From assembly GCA_947650365.1 (NCBI GenBank), contig OX393553.1, positions 41,401,949-41,465,948 of the forward strand: a stretch of DNA of 64,000 nt, given 5' to 3'. Below, one piece after another: positions 14,985-30,253 of this stretch (the stretch's first letter is position 1; every line of letters starts with the position of its first letter). This DNA comes from Chamaelirium japonicum. Its lineage: Eukaryota; Streptophyta; Magnoliopsida; Liliales; Melanthiaceae. The notes below the pieces were generated by a model. That model saw nothing but the letters and a program-made list of their open reading frames with translations. It did no database searches and had not been told where the DNA came from. The position numbers and the translations under genes were made by a program.

Positions 14985-15365
14985 CTTCGTACGATCCATT
15001 CTAATTCCTTCATACGTACGATCCATTCTAATTCATTCGCACGATCCATTCTAATTCCATTCTAATTCATTCGTACGATCTATTCTAATTCATTCGTACG
15101 ATCCATTCTAACTCATTCGCACGATCCATTCTAATTCATTCGCACGAATGAATCCATTCTAATTCATTCATACGATCCATTCTAATTCATTCGCACAATC
15201 CACTCTAATTCATTCGCACGAATGTATCCATTCTAATTCATTCGTACGATCCATTCTAATTCATTCGTACGATCCATTTTAATTCATTCGCACGATCCAT
15301 TCTAATTCATGCATACGATCCATTCTAATTCATTCGTATGATCCATTCTAATTCATTCGCACGAA

Positions 15366-18300
15366 TGTATCCATTCTAATTCATTAGTACGATCCATTCT
15401 AATTCATTTGCACAATCTATTCTAATTCATTCATACGATCCATTTTAATTCATTCGCACGAATGTGTCCACACGAATGAATTAGAATGGATAAATTCGTG
15501 CGAATGAATTAGAATGGATCATACGAATGAGTAAGAATGGATCGTACGAATGAAATAGAATGGATTGTACGAATGAATTTGAATGGATTCATTCGTGCGA
15601 ATGAATTAGAAAAGATTGTGCGAATGAATTAGAATGGATCGTACGAAGGAATTAGGATGGATCGTACGAATGAATTAGAATGGATCGTACGAATGAATTA
15701 GAATGGATCGTACAAGGGAATTAGAATGGATTATACGAATGAATTAGAATGGATTCATTCGTGCGAATGAATTAGAATAGATTGTGCGAATGAATTACAA
15801 TAGATTGTACGAATGAATTAGAATGGATACATTCGTGCGAATGAATTAGAATGGATCGTATGAATGAATTAGAATGGATCGTGCGAATGAATTAGAATGG
15901 ATCGTGCGAATGAATTAGAATGGATCGTGCGAAGGAATTAGAATGGATCGTACGAATGAATTAGAATGGATTGTACGAATGAATTAGAATGGATTCGTAC
16001 GATCCATTCTAATTCATTCGTACGATCCATTCTAATTCATTCGCACGATTGTATCCGATCCTTTCTAATTCCTTCGTAAGATCCATTCTAATTCATTCGT
16101 ACGATCCATTCTAATTCATTCGCACGATCCATTCTAATTCATTCGCACGAATGTATCCGATCCATTCTAATTCCTTTGTACGATCAATTAGAATGGATCG
16201 TACGAATGAATTAGAAAGGATCGTGCGAAAGAATTAGAATGGATTGTATGAATGAATTAGAATGGATCGTACGAATGAATTAGAATAGATCTTACGAATG
16301 AATTAGAATGGATTGTACGAATGAATTAGAATGGATCGTACAAAGGTATTATAATGGATCGAATACATTCGTGCGAATGAATTAGAATGGATCATACGAA
16401 TGAATTAGAAAGGATCGTACGAATGAATTAGAATGGATCGTGCTAATGAATTAGAATAGATTGTGCGAATGAATTAGAATGGATCGTACAAATGAATTAG
16501 ATTGGATCGTATGAATGAATTAGAATGGATCGTGCGAATGAATTAGAATGGATCGTACGAATGAATTAGAATGGAACGTATGAATGAATTAGAATGGATC
16601 GTACAAAGGATGGATACATTCGTGCGAATGAATTAGAATGGATCGTACGAATGAATTAGAATGGATCATATGAATGAATTAGAATGGATCGTGCGAATGA
16701 ATTAGAATGCATCGTACGAATGAATTAGAATGGATCGTATGAATGAATTAGAATAGATCGTGCGAATGAATTAGAATGGATCGTACGAATGAGTAAGAAT
16801 GGATCGTATGAATGAATTAGATTGGATCGTATTAATGAATTACAATGGATCATGCGAATGAATTAGAATGGATCGTACGAATGAATTAGAATGGATACAT
16901 TCGTGCGAATGAATAAGAATGGATCATATGAATGAATTAGAATGGATCGTATGAGTGAATTAGAATGGATCGTACGAATAAAATAGAATGGATCGTACGA
17001 ATGAATTAGAATGGATCGTGCTAATGAATTAGAATGGATCGTACGAATGAATTAGAATAGATTGTGCGAATGAATTAGAATGGATCGTACGAATGAATTA
17101 GAATGGATCGTATGAATAAATTAGAATGGATCGTGCGAATGAATTAGAATGGATCGTACGAATGAATTAGAATGGATCATACGAATGAGTAAGAATGGAT
17201 CGTACGAATGAAATAGAATGGATTGTACGAATGAATTAGAATGGATCGTATGAATGAATTAGAATGGATACATACGAATGAATTAGAATGGATCGTATGA
17301 ATGAAATAGAATGGATCATATGAATGAAATAGAATGGATCGTATGAATTAGAATGGATTGTACGAATGAAATAGAATAGATCGTACGAATGAATTAGAAT
17401 GGATACATTCGTGCGAATGAATTAGAATGGATCGTACGAATGAATTAGAATGGATTGTGCGAATGAATTAGAATGGATACATTCGTGCGAATGAATTAGA
17501 ATGGATCGTATGAATGAATTAGATTGGATCGATTGTATGAATGAATTAGACTGGATCGTGCGAATGAATTAGAATGGATCGTATGAATGAATTAGAATGG
17601 ATCGTATGAGTGAATTCGAATGGATCGTGCGAATGAATTGGAATGGATTGTAGGAATGAATTAGAATGGATCGTGCGTCCAATCTAATTCATTCATACGA
17701 TCCAATCTAATTCATTCGCACGATCCATTCTAATTCATTCATACGATCCAATCTAATTCTTTCATACGATCCATTCTAATTCATTCGTACGATCTATTCT
17801 AATTCATTCACACGATCAATCTAATTCATTCATACGATCCAATCTAATTCATTCGTACGATCCATTCCTTCGTACGACGAATGAATTAGAATGGATCATG
17901 CAAATGAATTAGAATGGATCGTGCGAATGAATTAGAATGGATCGTACGAATGAATTAGAGTGGATACATTCGTACGAAGGAATTAGAATGGATCGTATGA
18001 ATGAATTAGAATGGATACATTCATGCGTACGATCCAATCTAATTCATTCATACGATCCATTCTAATTCATTATTACGATCCAATCTAATTCATTCATACG
18101 ATCCATTCTAATTCCTTCATACAATCCATTCTAATTCATACGATCCATTCTAATTCATTCGTACAATCCATACATTCGTACGAAGGAATTAGAATGGATC
18201 GTACGAATGAATTAGAATGGATCGTACGAATGAATTAGATTGGATCATATGAATGAATTAGAATGGATCGTGTGAATGAATTAGAATGGATCGTACGAAT

Positions 18301-20640
18301 GAAATAGAATGGATCGAATGAATGAATTAGAATGGATCGTACAAAGGATGGATACATTCGTGTGAATGAATTAGAATGGATCGTACGAATGAATTATAAT
18401 GGATCGTGCGAAAGAATTAGAATGGATTGTATGAATGAATTAGAATTGATCGTGCGAATGAATTAGAATGGATCGTACGAATGAATTAGAATGGATAAAT
18501 TCGTGCGAATGAATTAGAATGGATTGTACGAATGAATTAGAATGGATCGTACGAATGAATTAGAATGGATCGTACGAATGAATTAGAATGGATACATTCG
18601 TGCGAATGAATTAGAATGGATCATACGAATGAGAAAGAATGGATCGTACGAATGAAATAGAATGGATTGTACGAATGAATTAGAATGGATTCATTCGTGC
18701 GAATGAATTAAAATGGATCGTACGAATGAAATAGAATGGATCATACGTATGAATTAGAATGGATCGTGCGAATGAATTAGAATGGATCGTATGAATGAAT
18801 TAGAATTGATCGTACGATCCATTCTAATTCATTCGTACGATCCATTCTAATTCATTCGTACGATCCATTCTAATTCATTCGCACAATCCATTCTAATTCA
18901 TTCATACGATCCAATCTAATTCATTCATACGATCCACTCTTACTCATTCGTATGATCCATTCTAATTCATTCGCACGAATGTATCCATTCTAATTCATTC
19001 GCACGAATATATCCATTCTAATTCATTCGTACGATCCATTCTAATTCATTCGTACGATCCATTCTAATTCATTCGTACAATCCATTCTATTTCATTCGTA
19101 CGATCCATTCTTACTCATTCGTATAATCCATTCTAATTCATTCGTACGATCCATTCTATTTCATTCGTACGATCCATTCTAATTCATTCGCACAATCTAT
19201 TCTAATTCATTCATATCATCCATTGTAATTCATTCGTACGATCCATTCTAATTCATTCGTATGATCCATTCTTACTCATTCGTATGATCCATTCTAATTT
19301 ATTCGCACGAATGTATCCATTCTAATTCATTTGTACGATCCATTCTAATTCATTCATACAATCCATTCTAATTCGTCGCACAATCTATTCTACTTCATTC
19401 GTACAATCCATTCTAATTCATTCGTACGATCCATTCTATTTTATTCACACGATCTATTCTAATTCATTCGCACGAATGTATCCATTCTAATTCATTCGTA
19501 CGATCCATTCTAATTCATTCATACAATCCATTCTAATTCCTTCATACAATCCATTCTAATTCATTCGTACAATCCATTATCCATTCTAATTCATTCGTAC
19601 GATCCATTCTAATTCCTACGTACGGATCCATTCTAATTCCTTCGTACGATCCATTTTAAATCCTTCGTACGATCCATTCTAATTTCATTCGTATGATCCA
19701 CTCTAATTCCTTCGTACGATCCATTCTTATTCATTCCCATGAATGTATCCATTCTAATTCATTCGCACGAATGTACGATCCATTCTTACTCATTCGTACG
19801 ATCCATTCTAATTCATTCGCACGAATGTATTTATTCTAATTCATTCGTACGATCCATTCTAATTCATTCGCACGAATGTATCCATTCTAATTCATTCGTA
19901 CGATCCATTCTAATTCATTCGAACAATCTATTCTATTTCATTCGTACGATCCATTCTAATTCATTCGTACGATCCATTCTAATTCATTCGCACGATCCAT
20001 TCTAATTCATTCATACGATCCATTCTAATTCATTCACATGATCCATTCTAATTCATTCGTACGATCCATTCTAATTCATTCGTACAATCCATTCTAATTC
20101 ATTCGCACGAATGTATCATTCTAATTCATTCGTACAATCTATTCTAATTCATTCGCACAATCTATTCTAATTCATTCATACGATCCATTCTAATTCATTC
20201 GCACGATCCATTCTAATTCATTCATACGATCCATTCTAATTCATTCGTATGATCCATTCTAATTCATTCGCACGATCCATTCTTACTCATTCGTACGATT
20301 CATTCTAATTCATTCGCACGATCCTTTCTAATTCATACGATCCATTCTATTTCATTCATATGATCCATTCTAATTCCTTCGTACGATCCATTCTAATTCA
20401 TTCATACGATCCATTCTAATTCATTCGTACGATCCATTCTGATTAATTCATACGATCCATTCTAATTCTAATTCGCACGATCCATTCTAATTCATTTGCA
20501 CAATCTATTCTAATTCATTTGTACGATCCATTCTAATTCATTGGCACGATCCATTCTAATTCATTCGTACGATCCATTCTATTTCATTCGTACGATCCAT
20601 TCTTACTCATTCGTACGATCCATTCTAATTCATTCGCACG
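15366..20640. repeat. Array section C: satellite with a local 2.08-kb duplication
   Basis: Blocks: R to 15,467, F 15,468-15,993, R 15,994-16,188, F 16,189-17,676, R 17,677-17,876, F 17,877-18,026, R 18,027-18,172, F 18,173-18,812, R 18,813-20,640. The start (15,468 onward) repeats 13,384 onward at a constant offset of 2,084 bp (13,501 matches 15,585). Around 16,602 a piece marked by CAAAGGATGGATACATTCG also matches 730 and 8,811. No gene is present. Confidence 0.85.
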
Positions 20641-23600
20641 AATTAGAATGAATTAGATTGGATCGTGCGAATTAGAACTAGAATGGATCGTGCAAATGAA
20701 TTAGAATGGATCGTATGAATGAATTAGAATGGATCGTACGAATGAATTAGAATGGATCGTATGAATGAATTAGAATAGATCGTACGAATGAATTAGAATG
20801 GATCGTACGAATGAATTAGAGTGGATCGTGAGAAAGAATTAGAATGGATTGTATGAATGAATTAGAATAGATTGTACGAATGAATTAGAATGGATCGTGC
20901 GAATGAATTAGAATAGATCGTGCGAATGAATAAGAATGTATACATTCGTGCGAATGAATTAGAATGGATCATACGAATGAGTAAGAATGGATCATACAAA
21001 TGAAATATAATGGATTGTACGAATGAATTAGAATGGATCGTACGAATGAATTAGAATGGATCGTGTGAAAGAATTAGAATGGATTGTATGAATGAATTAG
21101 AATGGATCGTATGAATGAATTAGAATGGATTGTACGAATGAATTAGAATGGATACATTCGTGCGAATGAATTAGAATGGATCGTACGAATGAGTAAGAAT
21201 GGATCGTACGAATGAAATAGAATGGATTGTACGTATCAATTAGAATGGATATATTCGTGATGATCCATTCTAATTCATTCATACGATCCATTCTAATTCA
21301 TTCGCACGTACGAATGAATTAGAATGGATCGTACGAATGAATTAGAATGGATACATTCGTGCGAATGAATTAGAATGGATCGTACGAAGGAATTAGAATG
21401 GATCGTACGAATAAATTAGAATGGATATATTCATGCAAATGAATTAGAATGGATCGTACGAATGAGTAAGAATGGATCGTACGAATGAAATAGAATGGAT
21501 CGTACGAATGAATTAGAATGGATAAATTCGTGCGAATGAATTAGAATGGATTGTATGAATGAATTAGATTGGATCGTACGAATGAATTAGAATGGATCGT
21601 ACGTCCTTTGTACGATCCATTCTAATTCATTCATACGAACCATTCTAATTCATTCGTACGATCCATTCTAATTCATTCGCACGATCCATTCTAATTCATT
21701 CATACGATCCAATCTAATTAATTAGAATGGATCATACGAATGAATTAGAATGGATTGTGCGAATGAAATAGAATGGATCGTACGTATGAATTAGAATGGA
21801 TACATTCATGGGAATGAATAAGAATGGATCGTACGAAGGAATTATAATGGATCATATGAATGAATTAGATTGGATCGTATGAATGAATTAGAATGGATCG
21901 TGCGAATGAATTAGATATGGATCGTATTAATGAATTAGAATGGATCGTATGAATGAATTAGAATGGATCGTGCGAATGAATTAGAATGGATCGTACGAAT
22001 GAATTAGAATGGATCGTACGAATGAAATAGAATAGATCTTACGAATGAATTAGAATGAATCATGCTAATGAATTAGAATGGATCGTATGAATGAAATAGA
22101 ATGGATTGTATAAATTAGAATGGATCGTACGAAGGAATTAGAATGGATCGTACGAATGAATTAGAATTGATCGTACGAATGAAACAGAATGGATCGTATG
22201 ATTGACTTAGATTGGATTGTATGAATGAATTAGAATGGATCGTGCTAATGAATTAGAATGGATCGTACGAATGAATTATAATAGATTGTGCGAATGAATT
22301 AGAATAGATCGTACGAATGAATAAAAACACGATCTATTCTAACTCATTAGTACGTATGATCCATTCTACGATTCTAATTCATTCGAATGAATCCATTCTA
22401 ATTCATTCGCACGATCCATTCTAATTCATTCATACGATCCACTCTAATTCTTTCGTACAATCCATTCTAATTCATTCGCACAATCCATTCGAATTCACTC
22501 ATACGATCCATTCTAATTCATTCGCACGATCCATTCTAATTCATTCATACAATCCAATCTAATTCATTTGTACGATCCAATCTAATTCATTCGTACGATC
22601 CATTCTAATTCATTCGTAAGATCCATTCTAATTCCTTCGTACAATCCATTCTATTTCATTCATACGATTCATTCTAATTCATTCGTAATTTCTATACATT
22701 CGTACGAAGGAATTAGAATGGATCGTTCGAATGAATTAGAATGGATCATACGAATGAATTAGATTGGATCGTATGAATGAATTAGAATGGATCGTGCGAA
22801 TAAATTAGAATAGATCGTACGAATGAATTAGAATGGATCGTATGAATGAATTAGAATGGATACATTCATGGGAATGAATAAGAATGGATCGTACGAATAA
22901 ATTAGAATGGATCGTGCGAATGAATTAGAATGGATCGTACGAATGAATTAGAATGGATTGTACGAATGAATTAGAATGGATCATACGAATGAATTAGAAT
23001 GGATTGTGCGAATAAATTAGAATGGATTGTGCGAATGAATTAGAATGGATCGTACGAATGAATTATAATGGATACATTCGTGCGAATGAATTAGAATGGA
23101 TCGTACGAATGAGTAAGAATGGATCGTACGAATGAAAAAGAATGGATTGTACGAATGAATTAGAATAGATTCATTCGAATGAATTAGAATGGATCGTTTG
23201 AAAGAATTAGAATGGATTGTATGAATGAATTAGAATAGATCGTATGAATGAATTAGAATGGATACATTCATGGGAATGAATAAGAATGGATCGTATGAAT
23301 GAATTAGAATGGATCGTACGAATGAATTAGAATGGATACATTCGTGCGAATGAATTAGAATGGATCATACGAATGAATTAGAATGGATCGTATGTATGAA
23401 TTAGAATGGATCATACGATTAAATAAGAATAGATCGTACGAATGAATTAGAATGGATCGTACGAATGAATTAGAATGGATCGTGTGAAAGAATTAGAATG
23501 GATTGATTGTATGAATGATTTAGAATGGATCGTGCGAATGAATTAGAATGGATCGTACGAATGAATTAGATTAGATCGTATGAATGAATTAGAATGGATC

Positions 23601-25118
23601 GTGCGAATGAATTAGAATGGATCGTACAAATGAATTAGAATGGATAGTATGAATGAATTAGAATAGATTGTATGAATGAATTAGAATGGATCATACGAAT
23701 GAGTAAAAATGGATCGTACGAATGTAATAGAATGGATTGTACGAATGAATTAGAATGGATCGTATGAATGAATTAGAATGGATCGTGCGAATGAATTAGA
23801 ATGGATCGTACGAATGAATTAGAATGGATCGTATGAATGAATTAGAATAGATCGTGCGAATGAATTAGAATGGATCGTACGAATGAGTAAGAATGGATCA
23901 TATGAATGAATTAGATTGGATCGTATTAATGAATTAGAATGGATCGTGCGCACATTCTATTCTAATTCATTCGCACGATCCATTCTAATTCATTCATACG
24001 ATCCATTCTAATTCATTCGCACGATCCATTCTAATTCATTCATACGATCCAATCTAATTCATTCATACGATCTATTCTAATTCAATCGTACAATCAATTA
24101 GAATGGATCGTATGAATGAATTAGAATGAATCGTGCGAATGAATTAGAATGGATCGTACGAATGAATTAGATTGGATCGTATGAATGAATTAGAATGGAT
24201 CGTGCAAATGAATTAGAATGGATCGTGCAAATGAATTAGAATGGATTGTGCGAATGAATTAGAATGGATCGTACGAATGAATTAGAATGGATCGTACGAA
24301 GGAATTAGAATGGATCGTGAATGAATTAGAATGGATCGTACGAATGAATTAGAATGGATCGTACGAATGAATTAGAATGGATTGTACGAAGGAATTAGAA
24401 TGGATCGTACGAATGAATTAGAATGGATACATTCGTGCGAATGAATTAGAATGGATCGTACGAATGAGTAAGAATGGATCGTACGAAAGAATTAGAATGG
24501 ATTGTATGAATGAATTAGAATTGATCGTGCGAATGAATTAGAATGGATCGTACGAATGAATTAGAATGGATCGTATGAATGAAATAGAATAGATCATATG
24601 AATTAGAATGGATCGTACGAATGAAATAGAATAGATCGTACGAATGAATTAGAAATGAATTGTACGAATGAAATAGAATGGATTGTACGAATGAATTAGA
24701 ATGGATCATGCTAATGAATTAGAATGGATTGTACGAATGAATTAGAATGGATCGTACGAATGAATTAGAATGGATCATATGAATGAATTAGATTTGATCA
24801 TACGAATGAATTAGAATTGATTGTATGAATGAAATAGAATGGATCGTATGAATTAGAATGGATCGTACGAAGGAATTAGAATGGATCGTATGAATGAATT
24901 AGAATGGATACATTCGTGCGAATGAATTAGAATGGATCGTACGAATGAGTAAGAATGGATCGTATGAATGAAATAGAATGGATTGTACGAATGAATTAAA
25001 ATGGATTCATTCGTGCGAATGAATTAGAATGGATCGTGCGAATGAATTAGAATAAATTGTACGAATGAATTAGAATGGATCGTACGAATTAAATATAATG
25101 GGTCGTACAAAGAAATGG
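20641..25118. repeat. Array section D: mostly F satellite with short R islands
   Basis: Blocks: F 20,641-21,260, R 21,261-21,308, F 21,309-21,603, R 21,604-21,718, F 21,719-22,326, R 22,327-22,690, F 22,691-23,949, R 23,950-24,092, F 24,093-25,118. The part 24,300-24,660 matches 28,550-28,890 at about 4,240 bp distance. The end of the F block at 23,949 uses the same GTGCGCAC junction as 9,059. No gene is present. Confidence 0.85.
21229..21260 (+). repeat. Rare GTACGTATCAATT module, copy 1
   Basis: A 32-bp stretch starts GTACGTATCAATTAG and ends ATTCGTGA, directly before a 48-bp R island. This combination of a deviant unit and an immediate switch recurs at 46,366-46,397 and 52,841-52,872, and inverted at 60,024-60,055. 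The flanking units match as well (GAATGAGTAAG then GAATGAAATAG), so each copy belongs to a larger duplicated piece. Confidence 0.88.
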
Positions 25119-28100
25119 ATCGTACGATCCATTCTAATTCATTCGTACGATCCATTCTAATTCATTCGCACAATCCATTCTAATTCATTAATACGATCCA
25201 TTCTAATTCATTCGTACGACGCACGATCCATTCTATTTCATTCATACGATCCAATCTAATTCATTCATACGATTCATTCTAATTCATTCGCACGATCCAT
25301 TCTAATTCATTCATACAATCCTTTCTAATTCTTTTGCACGAATGTATCCATTCTAATTCATTCGGACGATCCATTCTAATTCATTTGTACGATCCATTCT
25401 AATTCATTCGCACGATCCATTCTAATTCATTCATACGATCCAATCTAATTCATTTATACGATCCATTCTTACTCATTCGTATGATCTATTCTTACTCATT
25501 CGTATGATCCATTCTAATTCATTCGTACGATCCAATCTAATTCATTCGTACGATCCATTCTAATTCATTTGTACGATCCATTCTAATTCCTTTGTACGAT
25601 CTATTATAATTCATTCGTACGATCCATTCTAATTCATTCGCACGATCCATTCTAATTCATTCGTACGATCCATTCTAATTCATTCATACGATCCATTCTA
25701 ATTCATTCATACGATCTATTCTAATTCTTTCGCATGAATGTATCCATTCTAATTCATTCGTACAATCCATTCTAATTTATTCGCACGATCCATTCTAATT
25801 CTTTCATACGATCCAATCTAATTCATTCATATGATCCATTCTAATTCATTTATACAATCCATTCTAATTCATTCATACGATCCAATCTAATTCCTTTGTA
25901 CGATCCAATCTAATTCATTCATACAATCCATTCTAATTCATTCGCACGAATTTATCTATTCTAATTCATTCGTACGATCCATTCTTACTCATTCGTATGA
26001 TCCATTCTAATTCATTCGTACGATCCATTCTAATTCCTTCGTACGAATGTATCGATCTAATTCATTCGTACAATCCATTCTAATTCATTCATACAATCCA
26101 TTCTAATTCTTTTGCACGAATGTATCTATTCTAATTCATTCGTACGATCCATTCTAAGTCATTCGTACGATCCATTCTAATTCATTTGTATGATCCATTC
26201 TAATTCCTTCGTACGATCCATTCTAATTCTTTCGTACGATCCATTCTAATTCATTCGTACGATCCATTCTATTCCATTCGTACGATCCATTCTTACTCAT
26301 TCGTACGATCCATTCTAATTCCTTCGTACGATCCATTCTTATTCATTCCCATGAATGTATCCATTCTAATTCATACGTACGATCCATTCTAATTCATTTA
26401 TATGATCCAATCTAATTCATTCATACAATCCATTCTAATTCATTCGCACGAATTTATCCATTCTAATTCATTCGTACGATCCATTCGAATTCATTCGCAC
26501 GAATGTATCTATTCTTACTCATTCGTACGATCCATTCTAATTCATTTGCACGAATGTATCCATTCTAATTCATTCGTACGATCCATTCTAATTCCTTCGT
26601 ACGATCCATTCTAATTCCTTCGTACGTTCTATTCTAATTTATTCGTACGACGCACGATCCATTCTAATTCATTCATACGATCCAATCTAATTCATTCATA
26701 CGATCCATTCTAATTCATTCATACGATCCAATCAAATTCATTCATACGATCCAATCTAATTCATTCATACGATCCATTCTAATTCATTCGTACGATCCAT
26801 TCGAATTCATTCGTACGATCCATTCTAATTCATTCGTACGATCCATTCTAATTCATTCGCACGATCCATTCTAATTCATTCGCACGAATGTATCCATTCT
26901 AATTTCTTCGCACGATCCATTCTAATTCATTCATACGATCCAATCTAATTCATTCATACGATCCATTCAAATTCTTTCGCACGAATGTATCCATTCTAAT
27001 TCTTTCGTGCGATCCATTCTAATTCATTAGCACGAAAAAACACGATCCACTCTAATTCATTCCTACGATCCATTCTAATTCATTCATACAATCTATTCTA
27101 ATTCTTTCACACGATCTATTCTAATTCATTCATACGATCCATTCTAATTCATTCGTATGATCCATTCTAATTCATTCGTACAATCCATTCTATTTCATTC
27201 GTACGATCCATTCTTACTCATTCGTACGATCCATTCTAATTTATTCGCACGAATGTATCCATTCTTATTCATTCATACAATCCATTCTAATTCATTCGTA
27301 CGATCTATTCTAATTCATTCGTACGATCCATTCTAATTCATTCATACGATCCATTCTAATTCTTTCGCACGAATGTATCCATTATAATTCATTCGTACAA
27401 TCCATTCTAATTCATTCGCACGAATGTATCCATTCTAATTCATTCGTACAATCTATTCTAATTCATTCGCACAATCTATTCTAATTCATTCGTACAATCC
27501 ATTCTATTTCATTCGTACGATCTATTCTTTCTCATTCGTACGATCCATTATAATTCATTCGTACGATCCATTCTAATTTATTCGCACGATCCATTCTAAT
27601 TCATTCGTACAATCCATTCTTACCGATCCATTCTATTTCATTCATACGATCCATTCCAATTCATTCGCACAATCTATTCTAATTCATTCGTACGATCCAT
27701 TCTAATTCATTCGCACGATCCATTCTAATTCATTTGCACGCACGAATGTATCCATTCTAATTCATTCGTACGATCCATTCTAATTCATTCGTACGATCCA
27801 TTCTAATTCATTCATACGATCCATTCTAATTCATTCATACAATCCATTCTAATTCTTTTACACGATCCATTCTAATTCATTCGTACGATACATTCAAATT
27901 CATTCGTACAATCCATTCTATTTCATTCGTACGATCCATTCTTACTCATTCGTACGATCCATTCTAATTCATTCGCACGAATGTATCCATTCTAATTCAT
28001 TCGTACGATCCATTCTAATTCATTCGTACCATCCATTCTATTTCATTCGTACGATCGTACGAAGGAAGTGGAATGGATCGTACGAATGAATTAGAATGGA

Positions 28101-30253
28101 TATATTCGTGCAAATGAATTAGAATGGATCGCACGAATGAGTAAGAATTGATCGTATGAATGAATTAGAAATAGAATGGAACGTACGAATGAATTAGAAT
28201 GGATACATTCGTACGAAAGAATTAGAATGGATCGTACGAATGAGTAAGAATGGATCGTACGAATGAAATAGAATGGATTGTACGAATAAATTAGAATGGA
28301 TCGTACGAATGAATTAGAATGGATCGTGTGAAAGAATTAGAATGGAACTTATGTATCAATTAGAATGGATCGTATGAATGAATTAGAATGGATCGTGCGA
28401 ATGAATTAGAATGGATCGTACGAGTGAATTAGATTGGATCGTATGAATGAATTAGAATGGATCGTGCGAATGAATTAGAATGGATCATGCGAATGAATTA
28501 GAATGGATCGTACGAATGAATTAGAATGGATCGTACAATTGAATTAGAATGGATCGTGAATGAATTAGAATGGATCGTACGAATGAATTAGATTGGATCG
28601 TACGAAGGAATTAGAATGGATCGTACAAATGAATTAGAATGGATACATTCGTGCGAATGAATTAGAATGGATCGTACGAATGAGTAAGAATGGTTCGTAC
28701 AAAAGAATTAGAATGGACTGTATGAATGAATTAGAATTGATCGTGCGAATGAATTAGAATGGATCATACGAATCAATTAGAATGGATCGTACGAATGAAT
28801 TAGAATGGATCGTATGAACGAAATAGAATGGATATTATGAATTAGAATGGATCGTACGAATGAAATAGAATAGATCGTACGAATAAATTAGAAATGGATC
28901 GTACGAATGAAATAGAATCGATCGTACGAATGAATTAGAATGGATCATGCTAATGAATTAGAATGGATCGTACGAATGAATTAGAATGGATCGTATGAAT
29001 GAATTAGAATGGATCGTGTGAATGAATTAGATTGGATCGTACGAATGAATTAGAATGGATCGTACGAATGAATTAGAATGGATCGTACGAATGAAATATA
29101 ATGGGTTATACAAAGGAATTAGAATGGATCGTACGAAGGAATTAGAATGGATCGTACGAAGGAATTAGAAAGGATCGTACGTATGAATTAGAATGGATAT
29201 ATCCATTCTAATTCATTCATACGATCCATTCTAATTCATTCGTACGATCCATTCTAATTCATTCGCATGATCCATTCTAATTCATTAATACGATCCATTC
29301 TAATTCATTCATACGACGCACGATCCATTCTAATTCATTCATACGATCCAATCTAATTCATTCATACGATCCATTCTAATTCATTCGCACGATCCATTCT
29401 AATTCATTCGTACGATCCATTCTTACTCATTCGTATGATCCATTCTAATTCATTCGAACGATCCAATCTAATTCATTCGTACGATCCATTCTAATTCATT
29501 CGCACGATCCATTCTAATTCATTCGTACGATCCATTCTAATTCATCCGTACGATCCATTCTAATTCATTCGCACGATCCATTCTAATTCATTCGCACAAT
29601 CTATTCTAATTCATTCATATGATCCATTCTAATTCATTCGTACGAATGTATCCATTCTAATTCATTCGTACGATCCATTCTAATTCCTTCGTACGAATGT
29701 ATCCACTCTAATTCATTCGTACGATCCATTCTAATTCATTCGCACGATCCATTCTAATTCATTCGTACGATACATTCTAATTCATTCGCACGATCCATTC
29801 TAATTCATTCGTCATACGAAGGAATTAGAATGGATACATTCGTGCGAATGAATTAGAATGGATCGTGCGAATGAATTAGAAAGGATCTTACGAATGAATT
29901 AGAATGGATCGTACGAATGAATTAGAATGGATACATTCGTGCGAATGAATTAGAATGGATCATACGAATGAGTAAGAATGGATCATACGAATGAAATAGA
30001 ATGGATTGTACGAATGAATTAGATTGGATCTTATCCATTCTAATTCATTCGTACGATCCATTCTTATTCATTCGCACAATCCATTCTAATTCATTCGCAC
30101 GAATGTATCCATTCTAATTCATTCGTACGATCCATTCTAATTCCTTCGTACGATCCATTCTTATTCATTCACACGATCCATTCTAATTCCTTCATTCTAA
30201 TTCATTAACACGAATGTATCCATTCTAATTCATTCGTACGATCCGTTCTAATC
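25119..30253. repeat. Array section E: long R block followed by mixed blocks
   Basis: Blocks: R 25,119-28,055 (about 2.9 kb, the longest R run in the window), F 28,056-29,196, R 29,197-29,811, F 29,812-30,031, R 30,032-30,253. The short marker GACGCACGATCC occurs at 25,218 and 29,315, and also near 26,649, 48,569, 49,145, 55,088 and 59,013, so pieces of this R sequence were copied widely. No gene is present. Confidence 0.85.

Larger units (their letters stand above)
8129..15365. repeat. Array section B: second copy of the ~8-kb duplicated segment
   Basis: Blocks: F to 9,061, R 9,062-9,688, F 9,689-9,946, R 9,947-11,134, F 11,135-11,190, R 11,191-13,386, F 13,387-14,972, R from 14,973. Landmarks match section A: 1 to 8,129, 115 to 8,220, 421 to 8,503, 661 to 8,743, 979 to 9,061, 1,580 to 9,685, 3,243 to 11,132, 4,725 to 12,631 and 6,514 to 14,969. 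Section A carries a short F island (1,914-1,955) that is missing here, so the copies differ by insertions and deletions as well as point changes. Confidence 0.88.
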
